From Natronococcus sp. A-GB7 (lineage in GTDB: Archaea > Halobacteriota > Halobacteria > Halobacteriales > Natrialbaceae): DNA of 64,000 nucleotides. Location: assembly GCF_029688865.1 (NCBI RefSeq), contig NZ_JARUKV010000009.1, positions 62,001 to 126,000 on the forward strand, in the 5' to 3' direction. A program made the position numbers and the translations under genes. Under the pieces are notes generated by a model. That model did not search any database and was not told the origin of the DNA. It saw only the letters and a list, made by a program, of their open reading frames with translations. Position 1 is the first letter of the stretch. Each line of letters opens with the position of its first letter. Below, in pieces: positions 47,528 to 57,161 of this stretch.

Positions 47528-50491
47528 TCAGTCGTCGTCCATCGGCGCCGTCACGGGCTCGACGCGCTCGCCGCGGGGTCCGTCGAGGTCGACCTTCGGG
47601 AGCAGGTCCCGCAGATACCGTCCGGTATGGGAGTCCTCGAGGCGGGCGACCTCCTCGGGGGTGCCGGTGGCGACGATCTCGCCGCCGTGCTCACCGCCCT
47701 CGGGTCCGAGGTCGATGACGTGGTCCGCATTTTTGACGAGGTCGAGTTCGTGTTCGATGACGACGACGGTGTTGCCGTTGTCGGTCAGGCGGTGGAGGAC
47801 GTCGATCAGCTTGCGCTCGTCCTCGTGGTGGAGTCCCGTGGTGGGCTCGTCGAGCAGGTACAGTGTCTCGCCCGAGTCCTTCTTCCCCAGCTCTTCGGCG
47901 AGCTTGATCCGCTGGGCCTCACCACCGGAAAGCGTCGTCGAGGGCTGGCCGAGCGTCATGTAGCCCAGGCCGACGTCCTTGAGGAGCTCGAGGCGACGGC
48001 GGATCTGGCTCGAGGACTCGAAAAAGTCGTAGGCCTCCTCGACCTCCATATCGAGGACGTCTGCGATCGTCTTGCCCTTGTAGGTGACGTCCAGCGTGGC
48101 GTCGTTGTAGCGGGCGCCGTCGCACTCCTCGCAGGGGACGTACACGTCCGAGAGGAAGTTCATCTCGATCTTCACCGTGCCCTGACCGCCACACTCCTCG
48201 CAGCGACCGCCCTTGACGTTGAACGAGAATCGGCCCTTCTCGTAGCCGCGCTGTTTCGAGAGCTTCGTCTGGGCGAACAGCTCCCGGACGTAGTCGAAGA
48301 CGTTCGTGTACGTCGCCGGGTTCGATCGCGGGGTCCGGCCGATCGGCGACTGGTCGATCAGTCGGACGGTTTCGATCGCCTCGAGACCCTCGAGGCCGTC
48401 GTGGTCGCCCGGAATGACGCTCGTGTTATCGTTCATCTGTCGGGCGAGGCCCTTGTACAGCACGTCGTGCATCAGGGTGGACTTCCCGGAGCCGGAGACG
48501 CCCGTGATCGCGGTGAAGTTGCCGAGCGGGAGATCGACGTCCAGGTCGGCGAGGTTGTGCTGGCGGGCCCCCCGGATCGTCAGTGCGCCGTCCGCGTCGC
48601 GCCGTTCGTCGGGTACCGGGATCTGCTCGCGGCCGGAGAGGTAGTCGCCGGTGATCGACTCCTCGCAGGCCTTGACTTCGTCGACGGAGCCGTTGACGAC
48701 GACCTCGCCGCCCCGCTTCCCGGGACCGGGCCCCATGTCGATGACGTTGTCGGCCCGGCGCATCGTCTCCTCGTCGTGTTCGACGACGAGCAGGGTGTTT
48801 CCGAGGTCGCGAAGCTCCTCGAGGGTGTCGAGCAGTCGGTCGTTGTCGCGCTGGTGGAGCCCGATCGAGGGCTCGTCGAGGACGTACAGCACGCCGACGA
48901 GACCGGAACCGATCTGGGTGGCGAGCCGGATCCGCTGGCTCTCGCCGCCCGAGAGCGTGGCGGCCTCGCGATCGAGGGTCAGGTACTCGAGTCCGACCTC
49001 GCACATGAAGCCCAGACGGGCGCGGATCTCTTTGAGGATCTCCTCGGCGATCACGCGCTCGCGTTCGGTAAGGTCGGCCTCCATCGCCTCGAAGTAGTCG
49101 CGGGCGTCGCCGATGCTCTGTGCGTTGATTTCGGTGATCGCGGTGCCGTCGACCAGCACCGCCCGCGAGGCGGGCTTCAGGCGGGTGCCGTCACACGCGG
49201 GACACTCCGTGACCGACATGTAGTCCTCGATGTGTTCGCGGGTCGAGTCGGAGTCGGTCTCGAGGTAGCGTCGCTCGAGGTTCGGGATGACGCCCTCGAA
49301 GCGTTTTTTCTTCCGGCGGGTGCCGTTTTTCGTCTGGCGCTTGAACAGCACCTGTCGGCTCGTGCCGTAGAGGAACGCCTGCTGGACGTCCTCCTCGAGT
49401 TCCTCGAAGGGGGTCGTCAGCGAGACGTCGAAGTGGTCGGCGACGGCGTCCAGTCGGGTCTTGTAGTACGAGCGGTTGTAGCTCCAGGCCTCGAAGACGT
49501 GCTTGAGCGGCTTCGAGGTGTCCTGGACGACGAGGTTCTCGTCGACCTCCTTGGTCTCGCCCAGCCCCTCGCACTCGGGACAGGCGCCGTGGGGCGAGTT
49601 GAACGAGAACGACCGGGTCTCGATCTCGGGGACGTCGATCCCGCAGTGCGTACAGGCTAGATCCTTCGAGAACTCGACGACGAAGCGGTCGTCGGCCTCG
49701 TCTTCGTCGCCGAGCGCACCCGTCTGGCGGGACTCCTCGCCGAGTTCGGCGGCGACCGCCTCGGGGGCGTCCGGCAGGATGACCTTCAGGACGCCCTCGG
49801 CCTCCTCGAGGGCCGTCTCGACGCTGTCGATGATCCGCGGGCGGGCCTCCGTCGAGACCTTCACGCGGTCGACGACGACGTCGATCGTGTGATCGAAGTT
49901 CTCGTCGAGATCTGGTTTCTCGAGCGTGAGGTCGTGTTCCTCGCCGTCGACCTCGACCCGAGAGTACCCTTCCGAGACGAGTTCGTCGAACAGGTCCTCG
50001 AAGGCGCCCTTCTGGTCGCGGACGACGGGGGCCGCGAGCTTGGCTTTCGTCCCTTCGGGCAGCTCGAGGATGCGCTCGACCATGTTCTGGGCCGACTGCT
50101 CGCCGACCTCCCGACCGCATTCGGGACAGTGGGGGGTGCCGACGCGAGCGTAGAGCAGACGGAGGTAGTCGTGGAGCTCGGTGACGGTCCCCACCGTCGA
50201 TCGGGGGTTGTTCGCCGCGTTCTTCTGGTCGATCGAAATCGCCGGGGAGAGCCCCTCGACGGTCTCGACCTGCGGTTTGTCCATCTGGCCCAGGAAGTTC
50301 CGAGCGTACGCCGAGAGGCTCTCGATGTAGCGTCGCTGCCCCTCCGCGTAGACGGTCTCGAACGCCAGCGAGGACTTCCCCGAGCCCGACAGGCCTGTGA
50401 CGACGGTAAACTCCTCGCGGGGGATCGTGACGTCGATGTCCTTGAGGTTGTGTTCCTCGGCGCCGCGAACCTCGATCGTATCCCGACTCAT
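47528..50491 (-). CDS. uvrA: Excinuclease ABC subunit A
   Basis: A 987-residue DNA damage sensor of nucleotide excision repair, acting with UvrB and UvrC. It has two ABC ATPase halves. The first has Walker [10 protein letters not shown] near residue 35 and [12 protein letters not shown] near 490; the second has GVSGSGKST near 660 and [12 protein letters not shown] near 850. Zinc sites are CTHCGIDVP with CPECEGLG, and [10 protein letters not shown] with CEECDG. The start context has a good ribosome-binding site, ggaggg, nine bases before ATG and a TATA-like box about 50 bases upstream, so it is one of the few genes here with a leader. Haloarchaea acquired this bacterial pathway. A hairpin follows the gene. 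Confidence 0.98.
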   Translation of the reverse strand: MSRDTIEVRGAEEHNLKDIDVTIPREEFTVVTGLSGSGKSSLAFETVYAEGQRRYIESLSAYARNFLGQMDKPQVETVEGLSPAISIDQKNAANNPRSTVGTVTELHDYLRLLYARVGTPHCPECGREVGEQSAQNMVERILELPEGTKAKLAAPVVRDQKGAFEDLFDELVSEGYSRVEVDGEEHDLTLEKPDLDENFDHTIDVVVDRVKVSTEARPRIIDSVETALEEAEGVLKVILPDAPEAVAAELGEESRQTGALGDEDEADDRFVVEFSKDLACTHCGIDVPEIETRSFSFNSPHGACPECEGLGETKEVDENLVVQDTSKPLKHVFEAWSYNRSYYKTRLDAVADHFDVSLTTPFEELEEDVQQAFLYGTSRQVLFKRQTKNGTRRKKKRFEGVIPNLERRYLETDSDSTREHIEDYMSVTECPACDGTRLKPASRAVLVDGTAITEINAQSIGDARDYFEAMEADLTERERVIAEEILKEIRARLGFMCEVGLEYLTLDREAATLSGGESQRIRLATQIGSGLVGVLYVLDEPSIGLHQRDNDRLLDTLEELRDLGNTLLVVEHDEETMRRADNVIDMGPGPGKRGGEVVVNGSVDEVKACEESITGDYLSGREQIPVPDERRDADGALTIRGARQHNLADLDVDLPLGNFTAITGVSGSGKSTLMHDVLYKGLARQMNDNTSVIPGDHDGLEGLEAIETVRLIDQSPIGRTPRSNPATYTNVFDYVRELFAQTKLSKQRGYEKGRFSFNVKGGRCEECGGQGTVKIEMNFLSDVYVPCEECDGARYNDATLDVTYKGKTIADVLDMEVEEAYDFFESSSQIRRRLELLKDVGLGYMTLGQPSTTLSGGEAQRIKLAEELGKKDSGETLYLLDEPTTGLHHEDERKLIDVLHRLTDNGNTVVVIEHELDLVKNADHVIDLGPEGGEHGGEIVATGTPEEVARLEDSHTGRYLRDLLPKVDLDGPRGERVEPVTAPMDDD

Positions 50492-50497
50492 AGAGCC

Positions 50498-50503
50498 CTC
50501 CGG
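50498..50503 (-). promoter_or_regulatory. Ribosome-binding site of uvrA
   Basis: On the minus strand ggaggg lies nine bases before the uvrA ATG. Most genes here lack one. With a TATA-like gggtataatg near 50540-50549 it predicts a short leader of about 25 bases. Confidence 0.55.
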
Positions 50504-50667
50504 AGACGGGCGTGAAACGGTGGTCGCGCTGACGGACGAATCATTATACCCAAGTCAGGAGTCGGAGGAACTTAACCCGTCTGAAAGCCCAACACGGCGC
50601 GGTGTGGTAACATTCGGCTATCTCGGGAGCCGAACTGACTTCGGTCGGAAGCACGAACGGGTCCGAT

Positions 50668-51162
50668 ATGAGCGACGACACCGAAGCGCCCCCGTCGGTC
50701 TCGGAGTTCGTCGAGTACTGTCACACTCAGGCGGGCCTGCTGTCCGGGCGGGTCGAAACGATGACCGACGAGGCAAACGCGCTGTTAGACGAGATCGACG
50801 AGCGGCTGGCCGAGCTGCGCTCGGAGCTCGAGGAGCGGTCGAACGACACCCCGCGGACCGAGCGACCGCCGTCGGCGACCGGGCCCGCCGACGGGACCGA
50901 CGTCGATGACCTCGAGGCCGCCGGACGGGACCTCGAGGAGAAACAGGCGCTCGTCGACGCCAAGCAGGCCCGGATCCAGGCGTTCCAGGAGCTGTCGGCC
51001 GGCTACACGGAGCTGGCCGCCGACCTCCAGACGGAGGTCGACGACGGACAGGAGGCGCTGAACCGGATCGTCGAGTTCGAGGCCGAGGCCGACGCGCCGG
51101 CGTACTTCGACGAGCGGGAGACGCTCTGCGAGGCCGCACTCGAGGCCAGCGACGAGGAGTGA
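50668..51162 (+). CDS. Coiled-coil hypothetical protein
   Basis: A 164-residue, very acidic, helical protein with heptad-like runs ([38 protein letters not shown]) broken by a disordered Pro/Ser/Thr/Asp-rich linker. It is probably a soluble dimerising coiled coil. Divergent from uvrA across about 175 bases, so a shared promoter region or shared response to DNA damage is possible but unsupported otherwise. No family is recognised. Confidence 0.75.
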   Translation: MSDDTEAPPSVSEFVEYCHTQAGLLSGRVETMTDEANALLDEIDERLAELRSELEERSNDTPRTERPPSATGPADGTDVDDLEAAGRDLEEKQALVDAKQARIQAFQELSAGYTELAADLQTEVDDGQEALNRIVEFEAEADAPAYFDERETLCEAALEASDEE

Positions 51163-51286
51163 TACCGATCGGTGTAGCGTGTTATCGGTGATTGCTCGGA
51201 CGGGGACAACGATCACCGGCAACGAGCTACAGCGGTCCGTCTGACCGACCAGTGGATCTTTGAGCCGAGCGCCCGAACACTCGGGT

Positions 51287-51451
51287 ATGTCCCCGACGAC
51301 CCACGGCTGTACCTGTGGCGCGACGCTGCGGTTCAGACAGGACATGGTCGAGGACCGAAGCGGGGTGCGCCGCCGCTGGAAGTGCAAGGACTGCAACACC
51401 CCGGTACCGAACGTCGTCGCCGAACGACTCAGCCACCAGCATCCCTCCTGA
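51287..51451 (+). CDS. Small zinc-ribbon protein, 54 residues
   Basis: Begins MSPTTHGCTCGATLRFRQD and ends NVVAERLSHQHPS. Four cysteines in two pairs (CTC near residue 8 and CKDC near 38) can bind one zinc. ATG 51287 was chosen as it removes a Met-Ser-Arg-Ala-Pro head lacking character. The end converges with the PRC-barrel paralogue. Function is unknown, probably nucleic-acid or protein binding. Confidence 0.75.
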   Translation: MSPTTHGCTCGATLRFRQDMVEDRSGVRRRWKCKDCNTPVPNVVAERLSHQHPS

Positions 51452-51528
51452 CGCTCGAGGCGAAGCCGGTCCTCGAGGCGTTCGACTGCGGGCCGAAAAC
51501 GCGGCCGTTTCGGAAGCGGGTGCGGGTT

Positions 51529-51771
51529 TTAGATGTCGCCCTGCAGGACGATCGTGTCGTCGTCGACTCGATCGACCATGCTCTCGGTGACGAGGTAGTC
51601 CTCGTCGTCCTCGCCCTCAACGCCGATCTTCGCGAGCAGGTGCTCTGCGACGCTCGGGTTCGGATCGACCGAGGCCCGACCGTCCTCGACCTTCGCGACG
51701 ATACCGAGCTCCTTGTCTTCCGCGTCGATCACTTTCTTCCCAACGTCGTCATCGGACAGTGTCGTTACCAT
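51529..51771 (-). CDS. PRC-barrel-like small protein, paralogue
   Basis: An 80-residue protein, MVTTLSDDDVGKKVIDAEDK, followed by LGIVAKVEDGRASVDPNP, VAEHLLAKIG and a closing strand DDDTIVLQGDI. Same order of elements as the gene at 20903-21148: VGK/GKRV, xDA/NADG, VDPNP/VDPDP, KIG/KLG and a terminal beta strand. PRC-barrel family, likely protein- or RNA-contacting. Divergent from the next small gene; the two starts are about 150 bases apart. Confidence 0.8.
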   Translation of the reverse strand: MVTTLSDDDVGKKVIDAEDKELGIVAKVEDGRASVDPNPSVAEHLLAKIGVEGEDDEDYLVTESMVDRVDDDTIVLQGDI

Positions 51772-51923
51772 ACGCTACCTTTCTCCGGAGGGGGGATAAT
51801 CGCGGTGCCGTCTCGTGCCGGCTGGGGTCGCCCCTTCGCGCAGTCACTCAGTTCTACCGACGGCTGCACACGCATCCCAGAACTATTTGACTGCGGACCG
51901 GGGAGTACGACCGACGACCACAC

Positions 51924-52073
51924 ATGACTCACACCCTCGAGATCAGCGACGAACTCAAGGATCGACTCGACAGCCACTGCGACGAGGGCCAGTCCCCCGA
52001 GGAGCTCGTCGAGGAACTGGTCTCGATCTACGAGACCGAGGGGACGTTCGTGCAGGAAGGGTACAGCGAGTGA
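51924..52073 (+). CDS. DUF7557-like small protein, 49 residues
   Basis: A short acidic frame: MTHTLEISDELKDRLDSHC followed by SPEELVEELVSIYETEG and TFVQEGYSE. The ribbon-helix-helix-like pattern (strand LEISDELKDRL, then two helices) is shared with a haloarchaeal family I recall as DUF7557, and resembles CopG/VapB-type antitoxins. A DNA-binding or antitoxin-like role is an inference. It has no adjacent toxin gene. Confidence 0.75.
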   Translation: MTHTLEISDELKDRLDSHCDEGQSPEELVEELVSIYETEGTFVQEGYSE

Positions 52074-52212
52074 CGGACCCCGTCTCGACGTTGCTCGGGT
52101 TGACGGCCCGTCCTTCAGACCGCTTCCGTTGCCCGCGTCCTCGAGCCGCGTCGAACCCACCGTCCTGTCGTGGTTCCGTTGGCTGGCCGGGGACGCAACT
52201 GCTTGGACAAAC

Positions 52213-52218
52213 TCATTA
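52213..52218 (+). promoter_or_regulatory. TATA-like box of the reductase gene
   Basis: The run tcatta is centred about 27 bases before ATG 52242, which supports that start over the upstream ATG in the same frame. Confidence 0.45.
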
Positions 52219-52241
52219 GGGGGCGAGACAGTTTCAGCACT

Positions 52242-53513
52242 ATGAACGAGCGTTACGATGTAGTCGTCGCCGGGGCCGGGCCGGCCGGTGCCCAGTGTGC
52301 TCGCGACCTCGCGGTCCGAGGCTACGACGTCGTCGTCCTCGAAACGGAGGCGGAAGACGAGTTCCCGCGCCAGAGCAACAAGTCCACCGCGGGCACGTTC
52401 CCCTCCATGATGGCCTCCTTCGGGATCCCGGACGACGTCGTGATGCAGTACACCGACAAGGTCGTCCTCGAGTCCCCGACGGACCACTACGTCCAGAACC
52501 AGCCCGGTGCCGTTCTCGAGTTTGCGGATTTCAAGCGGTTTCTCGTCGAGGACGGTCGGGAGGAGGGCGCGGAGTACCGCTTCGACGCACGCGCCACCGC
52601 ACCGATCGTCGAGAACGGCGAACCCGTCGGCGTCACCTACAACGGCGACGAGGAGGTGTACGCCGAGATCGTCGTCGACGCGACGGGGCCGGCCGCGCCG
52701 ATCGCCAAGAAGCTCGGCGTTAGCGATCTGGAACGCAAGAACCACGCCATCGGCATCGAGTACGAACTCGAGGGAATCGAGATGGATCGGCCCGGCTTCG
52801 CCGACCTCCACGACGCGATGATGCTGCGACTCGATCACAACATCGCGCCCGGCGGCTACTCCTGGATCTTCCACACGGGCGAGGACACCGCCAAGGTCGG
52901 CGTCTGCTACATCCAGAACGGCAGTCACAGCACGTACGCCCGGGACGACTTCGGCATCGACGACTACCTCTCTCACTGGCTCGACACCGACCCGCGGTTC
53001 CGAAACGCCGAGCGCATCGAGGGCAAACAACACCGCGGCTCGGCTCACATCCAGCCGCCGGATCAGATTCACACGGATCGGTTCATGGCCATCGGCGACA
53101 CCGTGCCGACGGTCGACCCGCTGTGGGGCGAGGGAATCCACACGTGTATGCAGTCCGGTCGGATGGCCGCGGCCGCCACGGATAGCTGTCTCAAACACGG
53201 CAACGTCGAACCCACGGCCGAGAACCTCGAGGTGTACGACTCGCTGTGGCACAAGAAGGTCGCACCGAACGTCAGGAAGCGACAGCTGATGACCCGGCTG
53301 CTCTATCTCGCGGACAACGACCGGTACGACGAGTTCATGGCCGACCTCGAGCGTCTCGACGAGGAGACGCTGGCGCGGGCGAACAACGGGAGCCCACTCG
53401 CCATCCGAAAGCTGCTGAGCGCCAACGACGTCCCGATGCTCGCGAGGTTCGCACGCCAACAGTTCGGCGTCGACCTTCCCGACCTCCCGCTCGTCGACAA
53501 ACTCCGTCAGTAA
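52242..53513 (+). CDS. Geranylgeranyl reductase-family flavoprotein
   Basis: A 423-residue FAD-dependent oxidoreductase. The N-terminal Rossmann FAD site is DVVVAGAGPAGAQCARDLA, then VVLETEAEDEFPRQ. The second FAD contact is RFMAIGDTVPTVDPLWGEGI near 280-300. The family saturates isoprenoid chains of archaeal lipids or carotenoid/quinone tails. This copy lacks the usual C-terminal extension of the main digeranylgeranylglycerophospholipid reductases, so the substrate is open. A TATA-like box supports the ATG. The ZIP gene follows. Confidence 0.9.
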   Translation: MNERYDVVVAGAGPAGAQCARDLAVRGYDVVVLETEAEDEFPRQSNKSTAGTFPSMMASFGIPDDVVMQYTDKVVLESPTDHYVQNQPGAVLEFADFKRFLVEDGREEGAEYRFDARATAPIVENGEPVGVTYNGDEEVYAEIVVDATGPAAPIAKKLGVSDLERKNHAIGIEYELEGIEMDRPGFADLHDAMMLRLDHNIAPGGYSWIFHTGEDTAKVGVCYIQNGSHSTYARDDFGIDDYLSHWLDTDPRFRNAERIEGKQHRGSAHIQPPDQIHTDRFMAIGDTVPTVDPLWGEGIHTCMQSGRMAAAATDSCLKHGNVEPTAENLEVYDSLWHKKVAPNVRKRQLMTRLLYLADNDRYDEFMADLERLDEETLARANNGSPLAIRKLLSANDVPMLARFARQQFGVDLPDLPLVDKLRQ

Positions 53514-53564
53514 CTCGGTACCAGCCCTCCGCTCACCGCCCGCATTCGTACTCCCTCCCGCCCG

Positions 53565-54380
53565 ATGTCACCGCTCTCCGATCTCTCGCTCGTGTTCGCC
53601 GTCGGACTCGTCACCGGTCTCGCGACCGGACTCGGCGTGCTCCCGTTTTTCGTCCTCGAGGAGATCCGCGACCGCTGGCTCGTCGTCCTCTGGGGCGTCG
53701 CTACCGGTATCCTGCTGTCGGCGACCGCATTCGGGCTGCTCGCGGAGGGACTCGCCGCTGGCGGCGTCGGTCCCGTCGCGCTCGGCGCGCTCGTCGGGAT
53801 CGGATTCGTCGCCCTCGCCGACCGCGCCATCGACGGCTACGAGTTCGCTCCGAACGCCGTCTCCGACGTCGATACCCGGACGGTCGTCCTCACCGTGGCA
53901 GTCCTGACGATTCACAGTATTCCGGAGGGGATCGCCGTCGGCGTCTCGTTCGCCGATCCGACCGACGGTGTCGTCGAGATCGCGGGGCTCGCGCTCCCCT
54001 CGCTCGCGGTCTTTATGGCGATCGCGATCTCGATTCTGAACGTTCCGGAGGGGCTGGCGATCGCGATCCCGCTGATCGCCTACGGGATGAACCGCTGGAA
54101 GGTCGTCGGCTGGGCCGTCTTCTCCGGGCTGCCACAGCCCGTTGGCGCCGTCGTCGCCTACGTCTTCGTCACGACCTTCGAGGGGCTGCTGGCGCTGAGC
54201 TTCGGCGTCGCGGCCGGCGCCCTGCTCTATCTCGTCGTCGTCGAGTTCCTCCCGGCTGGCATCGCCGCGGGCGCCGACCTCGAGAACCGCGGCCGGCCCG
54301 AGCTCCTCGCGGGCGCGTTCGTCGGCTTCGTCGCCACGCTCGCGATCATCGCGGCGGCCGAGGGGATCGGCACCGTCTGA
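53565..54380 (+). CDS. ZIP-family divalent metal transporter
   Basis: A 271-residue ZIP transporter with about eight helices. Hallmarks: FFVLEEIRDRWL near 30, HSIPEGIAVGVSFA in helix 4 at about 117-130 and ILNVPEGLAIAIPL in helix 5 at about 158-171, both carrying the metal-binding His/Asn-x3-Glu pattern. It imports zinc or a related metal. The start follows the reductase stop by about 50 bases on the same strand, suggesting read-through. Confidence 0.93.
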   Translation: MSPLSDLSLVFAVGLVTGLATGLGVLPFFVLEEIRDRWLVVLWGVATGILLSATAFGLLAEGLAAGGVGPVALGALVGIGFVALADRAIDGYEFAPNAVSDVDTRTVVLTVAVLTIHSIPEGIAVGVSFADPTDGVVEIAGLALPSLAVFMAIAISILNVPEGLAIAIPLIAYGMNRWKVVGWAVFSGLPQPVGAVVAYVFVTTFEGLLALSFGVAAGALLYLVVVEFLPAGIAAGADLENRGRPELLAGAFVGFVATLAIIAAAEGIGTV

Positions 54381-54383
54381 TCG

Positions 54384-54956
54384 TCAGTCGAGTTCGGCCA
54401 CCAGCTCCGCCGTCGTCGCCACCGTCGCGAACTCTCCCTCGAGCTGGGCCAGCGCCGTCCGGTGGATCGTCTCGGCGTCGAACGCGTCGCCGTCGAACTC
54501 GCGGTCGAACGTCGCCGTCGCGTCGGCGACCACCGTCGGCTCGAAGCCGAGGTTCTCGGCCATCCGGGTCGTCGTCGAGACGCAGTGGTCGGTCGTGAGC
54601 CCGGCGAGGACGAGCCGCTCGAGCCCGTGCTCCCGGAGCCAGGACTCGAGGCCCGTCCCGATAAAGGCGCTGTTGACCGACTTCTCGAACGTCGGCTCGC
54701 CCTCCGCGGGCGCCGTCTCCGGTTTGAACGCAAAGCCCGGCCCGTCGCTCCGCAGCGGCGACGCCGGCTCGCTCGAGTCGTGGCGAACGTGGACGACGGG
54801 ACGGTCGGCCTCGCGCCAGGCCTCGAGCAGTTCGGCCGCACGCTGTTCCGCGTCGGGGTTGTTCCGCGTTCCCCACGTCGGATCGTCGAACCCGTCCTGA
54901 AGGTCGATCAGGATCAGTGCGGGCTCCCCGTCGCTTTCGTTTGCCCTGTCGGTCAT
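54384..54956 (-). CDS. Isochorismatase-fold cysteine hydrolase
   Basis: A 190-residue hydrolase of the isochorismatase/nicotinamidase superfamily with a full catalytic triad: Asp18 in [10 protein letters not shown], Lys92 in [10 protein letters not shown] and Cys125 in [11 protein letters not shown]. Family members cleave amides (nicotinamide, N-carbamoylsarcosine, ureido compounds). The gene start overlaps the stop of the YqcI/YcgG-family gene as ATGA, so they are made together. The two genes are presumably steps in the same pathway. Confidence 0.92.
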   Translation of the reverse strand: MTDRANESDGEPALILIDLQDGFDDPTWGTRNNPDAEQRAAELLEAWREADRPVVHVRHDSSEPASPLRSDGPGFAFKPETAPAEGEPTFEKSVNSAFIGTGLESWLREHGLERLVLAGLTTDHCVSTTTRMAENLGFEPTVVADATATFDREFDGDAFDAETIHRTALAQLEGEFATVATTAELVAELD

Positions 54957-55750
54957 GGGAGTTGCGCACCGGGTTTCGGATGATCTCGAGTGACCGTCAT
55001 CGGACACTCATCGGGCGATTGGGCGTCGTCGGCCGTCAGCATGTACTGGGGCCACTCGCGGTCGCCCTCGACGCCCCAGTCGCCCAGATCGGCGTGGGGA
55101 CAGACGCCGTCGTACCCCTCGAGGCGGTCCTGGATGACGTCGCGAGCCTGCTGGCCCGCGTGGGTGTCGGCCGTCACGCCGAGGTTCTCGAACAGCGCGC
55201 GGGGCTGGAACGTTACCTCGAGCCCGATCGGGCAATAGCGGCTCTTGCGCTCGTCGTAGAACGGCGCTCGACAGGTCGGGAACATCGGCTCACCACCCAG
55301 ACAGAACTCCCAGCGCTCGTCGTCGGGATCCGTCGGGATCCCCTCGGGCCAGGGCTCGGGATCGTGGAGATGGAGCGTCTGCAAGATGTGCCACAACGTC
55401 TCGTGGTACTCCCGTTCGGAGAGCGGTTCCTCGGGCGGCTCGAAGAAGGTCACCAGCGAGGCTCGCGGCGAGTGCTCGCGGTAGACCTCGAGGTACTCGA
55501 GGATCCGATCGCGCAGCGTCAGTAGGGCGTCGGCGTCGGACATCGACGGCACCGCGGTGTACAGCGGCTCACCCTGCTGGACCGATTCCGCGCCGAAAAA
55601 GCAGGGAAACGGGGTCCCGTTTCGCTCGCCAAGCAACCCGTCTCGGAACGACCGCCAGTGGGCGACGACCCAGTCCGGAGCGTCGCCGGTCTGCACCCGT
55701 TCGTCGAGCGTCTCCTGGTCCATCAGCGATTGGACGCCGGGTTCGTTCAT
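54953..55750 (-). CDS. YqcI/YcgG-family protein, candidate haem-dependent N-oxygenase
   Basis: A 265-residue protein of the YqcI/YcgG family: [21 protein letters not shown] near 55-75, [14 protein letters not shown] near 120-135, [19 protein letters not shown] near 165-185 and a final [16 protein letters not shown]. Members such as GntA of the guanitoxin pathway are reported as haem-dependent N-hydroxylases of guanidino compounds. The substrate here is unknown. ATG 55750 is preferred over a more distal start. It is coupled by ATGA to the cysteine-hydrolase gene that follows, which would fit hydroxylation followed by amide cleavage (inference). Confidence 0.88.
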   Translation of the reverse strand: MNEPGVQSLMDQETLDERVQTGDAPDWVVAHWRSFRDGLLGERNGTPFPCFFGAESVQQGEPLYTAVPSMSDADALLTLRDRILEYLEVYREHSPRASLVTFFEPPEEPLSEREYHETLWHILQTLHLHDPEPWPEGIPTDPDDERWEFCLGGEPMFPTCRAPFYDERKSRYCPIGLEVTFQPRALFENLGVTADTHAGQQARDVIQDRLEGYDGVCPHADLGDWGVEGDREWPQYMLTADDAQSPDECPMTVTRDHPKPGAQLP

Positions 55751-55865
55751 CGGGCGAGTGCTGGGACCGCGCGGCAATGTACCTTCGCGTTGTCGCCCCG
55801 ATTCGGCTGGTCACGGCGCGCCCGGAGACCAGCCGACCGAACGTGTGCGAGCCCGCGGCTCCGGT

Positions 55866-56366
55866 TCAGAGCGCCTCGAGCCGATCGCCGACCGTCAGGA
55901 CGCCACCCTCGAGGATTCGCGCTCGGAGCCCGCCGCGGTGGACCAGCGCCTCGCGGACCCCGTCTTCGGCGAGGTGGCGCTCGAGATAGGAACAGGGCTC
56001 GCAGAGCTCGACGCCCTCGCAGACGACGTCGCCGACCCGGAACCGCGCCCCGTCGAGGTGGTTCAGCGCGACCCCCTCGGTCGTCAGGTTTCGCCGGTGG
56101 ACGCCCGGCTCGAGTTCGATATCGTAGTCTCGCTCGACGGCCTCGAGTGCCTCGCGTTCGATCAGCGTCAGATCGCTGCCCTCTCGGTCGGCGAACGTGC
56201 CTCCCGCACGCTCGTCGGGCTCGTCTCCCGCCTCGGCGTCGGCGAGACAGTAGCGGTCGCCCTCGAGCCCGCGTCCGGCGAGCGCCCGAACGCGCTCGCG
56301 CGCCGTCGTCGGTTCACCCTGCTCGGCGGCGACGTGGATCGCTTGCACCCGTGCCGTATCGGTCAT
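55866..56366 (-). CDS. MOSC-domain protein
   Basis: A 166-residue single MOSC domain. Family motifs are ALAGRGLEGDRYCLAD near 30-45, DLTLIEREALEAV near 67-80, HRRNLTTEGVALNHLDGARFRVG near 90-112 and the sulfur-carrying Cys in CEPCSYLE near 125. MOSC domains move or bind sulfur, or hold the molybdenum cofactor in amidoxime-reducing proteins. The last activity, which reduces N-hydroxylated compounds, is of interest next to a putative N-oxygenase gene. ATG 56366 was preferred over GTG 56378. Confidence 0.92.
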   Translation of the reverse strand: MTDTARVQAIHVAAEQGEPTTARERVRALAGRGLEGDRYCLADAEAGDEPDERAGGTFADREGSDLTLIEREALEAVERDYDIELEPGVHRRNLTTEGVALNHLDGARFRVGDVVCEGVELCEPCSYLERHLAEDGVREALVHRGGLRARILEGGVLTVGDRLEAL

Positions 56367-56396
56367 GATCGAGTTCACTCGCGCCGTCGGGTTAGC

Positions 56397-57107
56397 TCAA
56401 CCGGTGTTCGTCGGGCCGGTCCACGGCCGGTTTCGTGACGAAACGATGTCGACGCCCGCCCCGTAGTAACAGACCGGCGACGTCTCTGGCGTCTCGAACC
56501 CGTTCGCCTCGAACAGCCCGTTTCGTTCGAACGTGGCGGTCGCCGGCTGGAGCGTCCACGGCTCGTGGGAGAGGTCGGCGTAGCGCAGCCCCCCGCGGTG
56601 ACCGGGCGTGTAGTACCGGTACCGCTCGGTGAGAAAGGCGGCAAGCGACCCCGGCTCTGGCGCAAACGCCTCGCCGACGGGCTCGTACGTTGCCGCGAAG
56701 ATCGCGTCGGGCGCGCCGGGATGGCGACGCTCGCTCGAGAACACGACTCGCTCGCCCGTTCGCTCCATCTCGACGCTCGCGTTGTAGTACGGCAGCCGAT
56801 GAGCGAGGCGTGCGGCGACGACGCCGAGAACGCCCTCGGCGTCCAGACTGTAGAAGTAGACCCCCGGCTTGCCGTCACACCGGACGTACGTCCGGAGGTT
56901 GAGTTCCGGCAGTTCGAAGCCTGCGAGGGCGGGCAGTCCCCGCGGCCGGACGGCGACGTTCAGATAGGGGACGACCGAGAGCCACGCCCGGCCGTCGTGC
57001 GTGTCGGCGACGAGCCCGTCCGGCAGGCTGGCGTCGACGACCTCCGGATCGACCGGCCAGTTCGCAAAGAGGAGCTGTCGCCACCCCATCGCAACGGGAA
57101 GCACCAT
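56397..57107 (-). CDS. DUF2071 (YqjF-like) protein
   Basis: A 236-residue protein of DUF2071, related to acetoacetate decarboxylases in fold. It shows the family start GWRQLLFANWPVDPEVV, PYLNVAVRPRGLPALAG, ELNLRTYVRCDGKPGVYFYS, and HRGGLRYADLSHEPWTLQPA near the end. The enzyme activity is unknown. ATG 57107 gives the usual length. It is upstream of the MOSC gene on the same strand with a 30-base gap, so they may be co-transcribed. Confidence 0.9.
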   Translation of the reverse strand: MVLPVAMGWRQLLFANWPVDPEVVDASLPDGLVADTHDGRAWLSVVPYLNVAVRPRGLPALAGFELPELNLRTYVRCDGKPGVYFYSLDAEGVLGVVAARLAHRLPYYNASVEMERTGERVVFSSERRHPGAPDAIFAATYEPVGEAFAPEPGSLAAFLTERYRYYTPGHRGGLRYADLSHEPWTLQPATATFERNGLFEANGFETPETSPVCYYGAGVDIVSSRNRPWTGPTNTG

Positions 57108-57161
57108 ACCTCGAGAGAGCGGTGCCCGCCGAAAAAGCGCCGTCCCTAACGGTCGCCTCTC

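Noticed and set aside
47468-49660. A 730-codon open frame on the plus strand opposite uvrA.
   Set aside because: It is a shadow of uvrA: high-GC antisense frames stay open because of GC at third positions. The uvrA frame has full ABC motifs on the minus strand.
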